Source: Platynereis dumerilii (Eukaryota; Annelida; Polychaeta; Phyllodocida; Nereididae). From it: a stretch of 64,000 bases of DNA. The position numbers were made by a program, and so were the translations under genes. The first letter of the stretch is position 1. Each line of letters starts with the position of its first letter. Shown one piece after another: positions 21,882 through 32,610 of the stretch. The stretch covers positions 60,849,192 through 60,913,191 of the forward strand of contig JAPTHN010000003.1 in assembly GCA_026936325.1 (NCBI GenBank). The letters are read 5' to 3'. The notes below the pieces were generated by a model. That model had not been told where the DNA came from. It searched no databases and worked only from the letters and a program-made list of their open reading frames with translations.

Positions 21882-24800
21882 TTAAAACAGATTTTCTCTG
21901 GTGCCGAAATATTCAAGATATTCTGACATTATCTCTTTTATCTGTTCATCTGTTATGCCATACTCTTCATAGTTGTAGGTGTATTTCCCGTGTTTGTGTT
22001 GTTTATTTTCCGCCATGTGGCGCTGCATGTTCTCAGTCATCTCAGGGGTAACTTCCCAGCCAAAGTTGGCGTAGATTTCTTTCACTGCAGCCAGAGGATC
22101 TTCTACCAGCTTAGAATATGATACTGAATACAGTTGGTCCTGAAAGTAGGGAGATATACATACTTTGTAGATATTTACATATGCATGCGCAGAAAAATGT
22201 TGCTGTGTAAAATCTATGCATACATCATGAAGGAACTTTAAATTTGTTGTCAAAAAGAAAATTGGATAGTTGACTATAATTAAAGAGGCATTTTATGCCA
22301 ATTTGGAATTGTTTGGTATTAGATATTGATGTGAGGAAGAAATATATTTATAGCGATTCAAATATCATAACCTGTGCCAATATACACTGTCACAAAGTAA
22401 AATCTACCTGGAACAGCTGGTTTTACATTTGAATTAGTTTTGCTATTTTTCATTTTTTTTCACCTGAGGCATTGTTTTCACCACACTCATCAGCTTTGTG
22501 ATGGCAATTCTGAAGAATGTCTGGACAAAGTCACTAACATACTCTTTGGTAGTTTTGAACCCTGTCACTGGTGCAGCCTGAAAAACAATTTTAGAACACT
22601 ATTGAAACTTATGAACTTGTGTACATGATTTGGCTCTAATTTCTGATACATTTTGCTTTACTGGTGTATTGCCGGGACATCTTGGACTGTACTATTCAAT
22701 AACTGCAAGGATGGATGGATGATTGAGCCTTTATGTCCTGATTTGGCGCTTGGTAGGCCATTTAGGACAGGAGGAGGACACAGAAATGCGGTGGGGGATG
22801 ATTGTTGAAACAGCTGTCGAACATAGGCCCAGGTGACCTGGCAAGAGCTGGACCCGAACCCCGGGCCCAGCGATTGGCAGCCTAGCACACCACCGCAACC
22901 CTCCCTCCCCCCTCAAGCCGGAGCTGACCCATGTGTTCCACAGTTCTGACTTACGGTGTAGTAAATAGCACAAGCTGAGCCAAACATGTCCTTTGCATTT
23001 CTGTAGGGGAAGATGAATTTGGCATTTGGATAGACTTTCCTGATTCCCTCTATATACCATAGATGGCAGGGTGCTTTCAGCAATGGGACCTTGCCATTTT
23101 GCAAACCTGAAAACAATTTGTAGTACGGTGTATTCAGTTTTGCTAATCTTGTGAACGTACATTATTATTGAAAACCACATAATTATACGACACACATAAA
23201 TTACATTGTGTTACGACATGATACCTTGTTTAATTTTAATGCAGTGCAAAAGGAAGTAAAATTGTTAAATTCTTGACTTTACAGTTGTATCATAATGCTA
23301 ATTACTAATGGAAATATATGACAGGAAATTTAATATTCAATCGTCGATGTCTAAATATACCGTGTTTTACATTTCATTGCCCTATTGTACATTTTACCCA
23401 TCATGATTTGACAGGTGAAGCACCTACATGTAAGAAAAGGCTTTATTCTGAATAAAGCACCTTAAAATGCTTGCATAATATAATAATTTGAGTTCTGAAA
23501 TCTTGACCAGTGTTACTTATCACAGGGAGGTTTCTTTCAGGGTCCACTTCTAAACTTACTGTTGTAGAAAATGCACTTCAAAGCCTTTTTGTGATATTCA
23601 TAAGCTTCTGTTTCGATGTCTTCTGGAAGTGTCCAGGTGCAGTCTCGTAATTTCTTCAGCTGTGGGCATATGGACCATCCATTGTCCAGCATGGCTTGTT
23701 GTAGGATGAAGTAGCACTCGTCTGGCAAATCCATGTTCATCTCATGCATGTGCTTCAGTTGTTCCACACCACCAGGGTAGACGTGGGCTGAAAAGAAAAA
23801 AAAAAGCAAAAATATAGCTTATTCTGCACAAATTTCAATAGATTTAGATTTAGATTAGACTTCTTTTATTTTTTCACACCAAGTAGGCCTACTTTATTTT
23901 ACAAATATAAACCAACTCTTATCATTTAAAAAAATCATTACAATGTGAACAGAAAAGGAGGTTAAAATTTTAGATGAATACTTTTAAATGCCTTTGGCTT
24001 AGCATTACTGAATTATACATGTATACTTGGATTGTCGGATACTGTTTGATTGATAAAAATGATTCTGACAGTAAAACTGCCGCTTACAAATCTGAAGTGA
24101 TGATTTTTGAATAGCTTTATTTTTGCTCCATTCTCTAGAATGACAAATGTATGTTCCAAAATTAATTCAATTCTATTAATTTTCAGTGACATTTTATAAA
24201 ATAACAAGTACATTTTGAAAGTATTTTTTCTTCAATTATATTATTATTTCATTGATCATTTTATCAATTAACGAATACCTTTGGAAAAAAAATATATATT
24301 CTGGCATGTTTATAAAAAGCTCAGTCAAATAAAAGTTGTCAGAAATATCAGATATCAATTTCAAAATGAAGATACATACTGTAATATTTCTTTGCTTTCT
24401 CGTATCTTTCGGTGCCCTTCCATTTCTCCGGTCTTCCCGGTGGACAAGGCTGCAGCATCTCCCAAAGCATTGGTGCCACAAATTTGGGATCGTTGGAGAG
24501 CAGTCTGTGCAACATGGTGGAGCCGGAGCGGGGCAAGTTGATAATGATAACTGGATTTATTTCTGTCTGTCAAGGAAAATGGAAGGTTGTAAAATTGTTT
24601 CTCTGAACATTTTCTTGTGGGTGGAGTTGATGTACCACATCATTAGTACGCAAAAGAGTTTCCAAGCTTTTTTTATACTTTTTCAGAGTGATATGAGCGC
24701 AAATGGCTGATAGGGTCTGTATACGTAGGTTGGTGCTTATAGCCAATGATTATCCGAATATTTATTGGGCTGTTTTGATTCAATTAAATTACAGGAGAGC

Positions 24801-27800
24801 ATAATGTTGCACTTTAATATATCGAAAAGTGCTAGCATGTCTCGAGCAGCCAATATTCAGTCAGGTATTCTCTTACTTGTTTGTGGTTACAGATGGCATC
24901 AACATTATTCAACCCCTTCATGTTTTCCTGACGAATTAAATATTAAACAAGTCTTGCAAAAAGAGTATGGTCAAATCAGCATGTATCAAATAATAAACAA
25001 AACATCACATACTAGACAGGTGTGAAGGAAACCTAAATCTGGTAACGTTTGCATATTGCATAATGGGTACACAATTACAGAAATTAATCAGCTCCCTTTC
25101 TTCCTTTGGAAAAGGATAGGAGCAGGGAGCTGAATATTTTTTTCGAAACTTATGACCCACCCATATGTGAAATTGAGCTAACCAGATTTAGTCACAGCAG
25201 ACTTATCATACTTTTTAGGATTTGATATATGCTGATGACACCATACTTAATTTTGCAAAACCTCTTTATTATTGTAGTAATTGGGAAAAATCAAAGGGGT
25301 TGAATAATTTTACTTCCAGCTGTACTCCCTTTTTCCTTGAATCACCTCTTGTGGAATGATGAAGTCAGAAGTCCCATTATTTAAAATTTTGCTGTAACTT
25401 CAGCTGAGGTATTATACTAGTATCTTTCCTATATACATATAACTCGACTGACAACACCCCTTTGCTTTCTATTACATATTTGTGTATACTCACATTGGCC
25501 ACATCTGGATTTTCAAGGATTGTCTGGTCAACTTCCACTTTTCTTCTTACATGATCTCTGAATTTAAGGCAATATTACATTATGTATTTGATTGAGAATT
25601 TTATCCCTAGAGTGATATGCATATTGCTTGTTGTGTTCAACACACTGTTTATTATCCTCCCAACATACTATTTGATAATTTCTGATAGGCTACTGACTCG
25701 ATACCAAAAGAAAACCCATTGGCCCGAATTCACCAACAACTTGGGGGGGGGGGAAGAGTTGGTCAAATGGTAGCGTGCCGGGCTGCCAATTGCTGGGTCC
25801 AGTCTTCGGATCCAGCTGTTGCTGGGTCACCTGGGCCAATATTGGACGGCTGTTTCAAATATCCTTCCCCTCCTTGCCGTGTCCTCCTCTTGTCCTAATT
25901 AGTCTACCCAGTGCATAAATACAGGACCTAAAGCCCCAATAATCCATCCATCCATCACCGACAGAGCTAAGATGAGGTTTAAGGTTAAACCTGTTCTTCA
26001 GTATCTTTGTTACAGTTTGTCATGTCAAGCATTGAGACAGAAATATAGAATTGTTTGTACAGTCCATAAAAATCGACGCAATGAGATTGGTGGATGTGGT
26101 GATACAAACTTGAGTGGAACTAAGTCTTGGGTGGCGCTGTGGTGCACTTTTGTGATGTCATTGCCTATTGTGTGTAAGATTGGTAGCATGACAAATGTCA
26201 ACATTGTGCGAAACTGGACTGCCATTTTCATAAATTGGCAAATATCGGACAAGAACGGCACCAAAACATAATAAAAAATGTGATATTCATATTACAATAT
26301 AACTAAGCTATACATAGGTATGTGTATTTCTCCTGTGGGGCTTGTGGTTGCTGAGAAATCTGGCCAAATGTCCCTCCTCTGCTAAACGTGACAAACTATA
26401 AGGGACCGTTCAGAATTTTTGGGTGGGAGTTTTGGCCGAGGGGGTACTAACTTTCCACACGTGATTCAAGGGGGGGTATTAATTTTTGACCACACTTCGA
26501 AGGGGGGTTAAAAATTTTACAAAGATAAAAAGTTATAAACATGTATAAACTCACTTTATCTAGACTATTTACGCGCAAAAGTCCACGAAATGACGCGAAT
26601 CTGTACTCGTGACTTTGTACAACAATATATATATGTGTGTATTGCTTTGTATGTCGAAGGGGGGGGGGTACTAAAAATACGCATGAAACCTAAGGGTGGG
26701 GTACTAAAAATCCGCATGAAACTTAAGGGGGGGTATCAATTTTTGACGGGATGTTCCAGAAAACTCCCAACCCCCCCCCCAGTCATAAATTCTGAACGGT
26801 CCCTAATGCGCGGTGCTGCCATTTTATCACTGGAATTAATGCCAGCTTGGTTTAAGTCGCAGATGTGGCTGAACTCAATTGGTGAAACCGGGTCAAAAAT
26901 TTAATGTGATGGGCTTAATCATAAAGTAAACCCAACAAATTTACTATTATTATCCACTTGCAGGGCTGTTCACTAGAGCATTAGCAAAATTTTGAAGGGG
27001 CTGATTTCCATATCGGCCCTTTTTTACAAGTCGGGGGCTTTTATAGTCAATAACGGCCATTATTTATATGGCCAAGGGCCGTTATAGTCAATAACAGCCC
27101 TTGTTTGCTTCACTTAATGCCAATCTGGAATTGACAGGTCTTGGTGACCCTGTAAATCAGAACAGAAAAACATGGCAAGTGGATAATAATAGTAATAACA
27201 CTACTTTTTATTTGGGCGTTATAGTCAATAACGGCCCTTGTTTGCTTCACTTAATGCCAATCTGGAGTTGACAGGTCTTGGTGACCCTGTAAATCAGAAC
27301 AGAAAAACATGGCAAGTGGATAATAATAGTAATAACACTACTTTTTATTTGGGCGCTATATTGTTTGAATGGCCCTCGGTGATGTCTAGCAGCCCTCGTG
27401 ATTGCACAGCAGCCCTCGCGCTGCTCGTGCTGCTCGCACTGCTTTGAATCACTTGGGCTGCTGGACATCACCTTGGGCCATTCAAACAGCATAGCATCCT
27501 CAAAAGTAGTGTTATTGTTATATTAATCACTGCATTTTAGCCTTTGTCTTGCCATATTCAGATAGGCCTATAGAATGACAAGTTATGGCAAATAGGTGTT
27601 AAACGGAGACAGCAATGCATGCTTTTGCAGAAATTTATTGTGCAACTACATTATAATTATACCGGTATACCCGTATATAAAAATATCTCGATGTACATGT
27701 ATATTAAAATGTCTCGAATGAGCATGTATATATCACTCCTTTGTTTTTATTCCATATTCATTTCATTACTTTAATTTTGTGATTAGATGAATTTCTTGAT

Positions 27801-28843
27801 TGTGAGATTGGAAGTGTCACTTGTGTTCTCTGTGTCAGCCAACCGTAACTTTATATGCACATACATAAGTTTTATTAATGTGATGTTTTTATTGTCTATA
27901 AATCTCAATTTCAGCCTGAAGCATGAAATTCAGAAAGCAGAGACAATGAGAATTGCTAATGAAAAAGAAAAGTATTTTTTTGTCTTAATTTATTTTGAAA
28001 CTGTCGCCAATTTGGTTGTAACAAAACAAGCCACTCAAGCCAGTGTATGGATTCTTACAAAATTTTAATATTGACCAACATTCAACATGAATACATGTAT
28101 GGTATTTCTAACTTGTATTTGATAAGGCAAGGTTCTGTGTATACTTTTTAAAATACAAATGTGACAAATTACAAATCTAGAATTTACCTAAGCAGTCCAA
28201 TGTTAATGGGGGGGGGGGGGTACTACAGCAGTTTCAATGAGCATGCCATTCTATGGTCTCTTTTGCATCATGCTACGAAGCACGTTTCCTTTATCTGATT
28301 ATCTGAATGGTTTAGGAATAGCAGAATGCTACACTGCAGATAGATTGAATGACCAGATTGCTAATCAAAACTGCTGTAATTTAAAGGCAGGCTGTTGTCT
28401 ATGAAGTTGTCCAATCTTACTCTTTCCACAGGTACTGATTGGGCATGGAACAATAACAAACATTTAAAGTCATGGTACAAAAATAAAAACAGTAGCCATT
28501 GGTTATCTTGTGATAAAAACTTATACTGTACAACATAAAAAGAAAAAAATTATAATAATAAAAACGGATAAAAACGCTAGACTAGAAGTGAACTAAAATG
28601 AATTAAAAAGAGATTTACATAAACCCTGCACTCAGTTACTCTTTCCACCTACCTCATCTGTTCAGTCATAGCATATCTCTGTGATGGGCTGAGATCTTGC
28701 ACATTGTTGAGACCCTCAATGAACATGTTCAACTGACGAATAGTGAATGGATTGTCCATTTCTTGTCTCTCAGCAGGAGTAAGAGGTTCCTTCAACTCCT
28801 CCAAAGTCAATGGAGTTACTTCTGTTGGATTATTACCTTCCAT
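21882..28843 (-). CDS. Sulfotransferase (Sulfotransfer_3 type), copy A, 7 exons
   Basis: Coding exons, in order of translation: 28843-28653, 25557-25494, 24566-24380, 23787-23560, 23106-22955, 22577-22464, 22139-21882; 397 residues. All introns are GT-AG and phases agree. Known: the family transfers sulfate from PAPS to an alcohol or phenol acceptor. Seen: N-terminal PLTLEELKEPLTPAERQEMD, the 5'-phosphosulfate loop at about 95-102, PMLWEMLQPCPP, the 3'-phosphate motif FPYRNAKDMFGS (Arg259, Ser267) and the C-terminal QHKHGKYTYNYEEYGI. There is no signal peptide or TM segment, so it is likely cytosolic. Odd: the loop reads NLPRSGST where the paralogues have GLPRSGTT, and exon 3 starts with Thr where they have Met. 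Exon 6 is also the most diverged. A degenerate TATA-like CATAAGGA lies about 110 nt upstream. The gene is intact but its activity is uncertain. Confidence 0.85.
22706..22917 (-). mobile_element. tRNA-derived SINE in intron 5 of copy A
   Basis: The minus strand reads a tRNA-like head with B box GGTTCGGGTCC (22850-22860), a body with GTCACCTGGGCC and TGTCCTCCTCCTGTCCTAA, and a (CATC)n tail near 22711-22722. It is the same family as 25741-25962. Confidence 0.75.
24890..25322. mobile_element. Mariner-like MITE with long TIRs in intron 2 of copy A
   Basis: Inverted arms of about 150 nt, containing TTATTCAACCCC near each end, with TA at 24888-24889 and 25323-25324. It is 433 bp without an ORF. The right end (CAGCTGGAAGTAAAATTATT as complement) resembles widespread Tc1/mariner termini. 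Confidence 0.75.
25741..25962 (+). mobile_element. tRNA-derived SINE in intron 1 of copy A
   Basis: Head GTTGGTCAAATGGTAGCGTG..GGGCTGCCAATTGCTGG with a degenerate B box. The body GGTCACCTGGGCC and the (CATC)n tail are shared with the SINE at 22.7 kb. Confidence 0.7.
26401..26804. mobile_element. MITE with AGGGACCGTTCAGAATTT ends
   Basis: The left end AGGGACCGTTCAGAATTT is matched by the complement of the right end. The 404-bp interior has G-rich runs and two nearby copies of GGTACTAAAAATnCGCATGAA. No ORF. It lies in intron 1 of copy A. Confidence 0.8.
26950..27495. mobile_element. Foldback element with 137-bp direct duplication (copy 1)
   Basis: A unit beginning GTTATAGTCAATAAC at 27081 is repeated at 27218, period 137 bp, nearly identical. 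The right part is a palindrome with TTTGAATGGCCC / GGGCCATTCAAAC arms around a few CTCGTGCTG-like 9-mers. The related copy at 63005-63830 carries a 20-fold expansion of that 9-mer. Confidence 0.7.
27496..28652. other. Remainder of intron 1 of copy A
   Basis: AT-rich with a poly-G run near 28208-28220. No gene or clear element was recognised. Confidence 0.4.
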
Positions 28844-29130
28844 CTTGCTGTGAAACTTGCTATATGAGCTGCAGTGATATTTCTCAATAAATGCAAAGAG
28901 CTCCTACTCATTTGGATGTACTTTTGACTTGCTCCGATAGCTTGTGGCAGCTCCTTATGGGTCAAGATAATAATTTCTGTCTGACACAGATATCTGACAG
29001 AAAAAAAAACATGTACAAAGTTTATTTTTTCATATAATGTATGTGGCTTCAAACATTGCTGTGTGCAATTAAACAGTTATAAAAGTAGAAAAGGAGGCCA
29101 CTATCGCTGCTTCATATCAAAGTGTGAATA

Positions 29131-29845
29131 TAAACTGCTCACACTTAAAAATGCACGCCTATTAAAAGAGGCAGAACTTGTAAACTATTTAATATAATTA
29201 TTTGCAACCTTCCAAGCATGCTAATTTACTGCTTGGCCAGAGATATGGAAAGTTTGGAGAAAATCCATTGGTTTTTTCAAAGAGTTAGATATAATTTTGT
29301 ATGGTTGTTTCAAATTTGTGATTCGCAAAGTTAAATGAGGCTGTAATGCTAAGATTAATCATGACGTCCACTTGTAATGTGAATGATTTCTAATTGTCAG
29401 CAAAGAAGTCCAACAAGATTGCATGCCAACAAATAGGCACATTGGAGAAATTATCCAAGATTATGACATTTTTTGAAGAGGATGTGACAAACAAAATGTG
29501 AAAAACACCAATTTTGACTAAAATCAACCCACAACCAACAAAATGTAGTGAAAATGGTTGAAGGGGTCAAGGGAACCACTTTCATTATCTGCTAACTCGA
29601 AAAATGGGACCCTGATGGGCTTAATGCAAAAATGTATTCTGCCTCCATTTGCATTGGTTTTGATTTCGGTTTTTGAAGCAGCCTTACAAAATGCAACTGA
29701 TTCTCAACTTTTTTCAGTGGAACGTTCCACACCCTAGGCCTGGATATTCAGCCACATCTGTGCACAATTTTATGGTCATACATTAATTAGAAATTAGTTC
29801 TTAAGCAGTGATAATAGGTGTGCGTTTTTAAGTGTGAGCAGTTTA
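29131..29845. mobile_element. TIR element with TAAACTGCTCACACTTAAAA ends
   Basis: Inverted ends of about 33 nt with roughly three mismatches (left TAAACTGCTCACACTTAAAA; right complement the same at its start). 715 bp, no transposase seen. Upstream of copy A. Confidence 0.7.
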
Positions 29846-29931
29846 GACAAACCAAAGTATTGTTCAGCCATGCATGGCCGTAAGTTTTCAATATTTGCTA
29901 TACAACACTTTGTGACTTAGTTTAAGTCCTC

Positions 29932-30340
29932 TTAGACATCACCAAGATACTTATACCATTGGAAAAGCTGGTATCTAACTGACAATTTTGCATGTTAGCG
30001 CCCGGCTACCCTGTCAGCGTGCCTTGGCGGTCCGGCGTCGGCCCGCTGTCGGTCCGATGTCAGCAGCATCGGACCGGCTTTGGGCCGACGTTGGGCCGCC
30101 GAGGCACGCTGATAGGGTAGGGATTAACTCTGTTTACAACAGCAAACAAACAAGCAGATTATTGTTTATTTTGCCAGAATTATAAGTTAAAATGTCTAAT
30201 AGAAGAAGCATATGATGTCTAAGTCAGTTAGACACCTCTTTGTCGGGTCCTAACACGCATTTTTGTCAGTTAGATCCCTCCCTCCGGTCGGGATCTAACT
30301 GACAAAAATGCATGTTAGAACCCTCCAAATCGGTGTCTAA
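29932..30340 (+). mobile_element. TTAGACA-ended element (copy 1) with nested insertion
   Basis: The ends are TTAGACA / TGTCTAA. It shares its length with an inverted copy at 36183-36459, except for a 109-bp hairpin inserted here. An internal palindrome GATCTAACTGACAAAAATGC lies near 30292. No ORF. Confidence 0.7.
30009..30117. mobile_element. 109-bp hairpin MITE, TA target
   Basis: CCCTGTCAGCGTGCC and GGCACGCTGATAGGG are inverted ends of a GC-rich palindrome flanked by TA (30007-30008, 30118-30119). The related copy at 36 kb lacks it and shows the uninterrupted site (GCTAAGGATTAAC as complement). Confidence 0.85.
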
Positions 30341-30871
30341 CTAATACATAAACAAGCAAATACTTGCTCAATCTTCACAAAAAATGCCAGATTTGGCAGT
30401 CAGAAATCTGTGTTATGTGATCCCTTAAACAAACAACAGGCAAGGAAACTACTTACAGCTGAAGCCAAAAGCACAGACTCAGAGATGGTTGAATATGTCA
30501 CTATGCTATACAGTGTAGCCTACTATGAAGCTCCTCTGGGGCCAAAATCGTTCTCTCAGAAAAATCGTGTACACACTGTGATACAGGTCAAGGATTGATA
30601 ACGTGACTTTTGAGTCTATGATTTTTAAATTAAGTTGTATAACCCAAACTCAACCCATATCCCTGATACAGTCACTCAACCCAGTATATGATTCTGAGAC
30701 CCAACCTTTTTATTCCATGTTTAGCCAATTTGTTTCTGTTGTGACACTTTTGGCTCATTCCATGCTCATTCCATTGAATCTCCTTTGTCTTTAGTTGCCT
30801 TCTTCAAACCTGACAGCTGAAGTCAAAAGCATAGATTCCGAAATGTGTGAGCACATCATGCTTTACCTGTA

Positions 30872-32006
30872 GGGGGAACGGGGGCACATTGGGACGCGGG
30901 GCACTTTGGGACGGTGGGGTTTTCCTGGATCCTGGCAAGGTATATGATATAGTAGTGCCATCATATCTTGTAATTTCACATCCTGATGTTTCCACGGTTT
31001 TATAGACAAATTACAGCCACATGCAGAAGTATGGCGAGCAAAAGTTTGTTTTCCCACTACTAAAGTGAATATGGACGGGTTCAATTTGAACCATTCTGTG
31101 GACAAACCATGAACAATGAGGCTTTCTCAGTACTTGTATGAATTTTATATATCGTAACAAACAGTTATGAATTGCTATCGTGATAAACACACTCACTGGT
31201 GTCCGAGAAATTAGCATTTTGGTGTAAAAGTCATATCGGGGCTCATTTGGACAGTGAATTCGGGGCACATTGGTACGCAGTTACTATGGCAGAATTTAAG
31301 TGTCCAAGGCAACTGAATGACCTGGGACAGCACACAACAGGTGTTCAGGCCACAGTGCATAGAGGTATAGCGGATTACCATGCTCTGTGAACAAATTTGT
31401 CTCAAAGCACTGTGTGTTACTTACATAGATGTCCGCAACCAGGACAGTTTATGTTAAATGTTTAAAACTGTTTAAAGTTATGCACTACAAGGTGTTAATG
31501 CACTGTATATTGTCTTATGCACTACTTAAATGTGATATCTATTGCACATGGATTGTTAAAATGATTTTTTAATTGATGTCCCAATGTGCCCCGGCTGTGC
31601 CTCCCGGGGCACATTGGGACAGTCATTTTTACGTCTCTCTGGCTGCAAAAGGGTAGGTGCAGTCTAGTTTATTATACCTTGCATTTAAGCTCAATAGTAT
31701 TGGTGAGATTCATGCACTGTAAAATTTGAAATTTTGAGTCAGCTCAAATAATTGAGTGAGACGGTTGCACAATTTGTTTGAGCTGTGATAGCTTGATGTT
31801 TTGAGTTATGATAATCTTTTCGTTGTTATAAAACAAAACAACAAGCTATCATAGCTCAAAGGAATTGTGCAACCATCTCACTCAATCATTTAAGCTGACT
31901 CAAAATTAAAATTTTACAGTGTGCAAACGTATGAGTTCTTCAGTGCTTTCAGCATTGAGCAAAATTAGTAGACGTTAAAAGCGTCCCAATGTGCCCCCGT
32001 TCCCCC
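30872..32006. mobile_element. TA-flanked DNA transposon with perfect 26-bp TIRs
   Basis: The ends GGGGGAACGGGGGCACATTG..ACGC are perfectly inverted over 26 bp and flanked by TA (30870-30871, 32007-32008). Internal hits of the same motif form a perfect hairpin at 31578-31594/31604-31620. Another MITE is nested at 31714-31923. No transposase was recognised. The TA target suggests a Tc1/mariner-type mobiliser. Confidence 0.85.
31714..31923. mobile_element. CACTGTAAAATTT MITE (copy 1)
   Basis: Long inverted arms: TGAGTCAGCTCAAATAATTG and ATTTAAGCTGACTCA with GGTTGCACAATT / AATTGTGCAACC inside. It matches the element at 41586-41823. Confidence 0.85.
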
Positions 32007-32057
32007 TATCTCATTTCGTACAGATGGTGAGGTACTCGACTATGCTTTTGACTTCAG

Positions 32058-32610
32058 CTGTAATACTACAAGTTAGATTCATTTATAAAGCTTTTGTGAG
32101 ATAAATTCTTCAACATCACAGGTAAACTTTGATTTTTTTATTGTTTTTAATTTTATGTGATTTTAATTCAGTCATAATTCTATTTTGTATAGTGACAATG
32201 GTATATTGAGGAATATAACAATACATTGTTTAGGCCTGCGAACAACAATGTATGGATAAAATAACACAATATAAGCAACAATGGTGGACATCAACATGTT
32301 GGCAATAGGAGTACATTTGATAAATTGATTATATTATTTGCAACAGTGGTGCATACAATAATATAGTCAACAGGGGCAGTCGTTGAACTGCTTGTGGGGG
32401 TAGAAATATCTTTTTTACTTAATTATCAAAACACCATAAACTTTATGATATGCATCGTTGATAGTCATCTAAAGTCTTACACACCATGGTAAAGCCTCCT
32501 CTGACAGTTACAGGGAACATTTCAATATTACTAGTATACTTTACTCACAAACACTACAAAAACATTGAAAATAAAGCAATTCTAAAAAATATTTTCCGTG
32601 CAGCCCGTTT
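32058..32610. other. Spacer beyond the stop of copy B
   Basis: AT-rich, no gene. It probably includes the 3' UTR of copy B; a minus-strand AATAAA lies near 32137-32142, rather far from the stop. Confidence 0.4.

Larger units (their letters stand above)
30815..32057. mobile_element. Small palindromic MITE split by a later insertion
   Basis: ACAGCTGAAGTCAAAAGCAT at about 30816-30836 and its complement at about 32036-32056 form the ends of a roughly 106-bp palindrome. The 1135-bp element 30872-32006 is inserted in its middle. A related half is seen near 30458 (CAGCTGAAGCCAAAAGCA). Confidence 0.65.

Noticed and set aside
22850-22860. Possible tRNA gene from a perfect B box
   Set aside because: The A box and cloverleaf are not formed and a SINE body and tail follow, so it is a SINE.
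24336-24710. Plus-strand frames opposite sulfotransferase exon 3 (also at 53448 and 62337)
   Set aside because: Antisense shadows of conserved exon 3; the minus strand carries the real motifs and splice sites.
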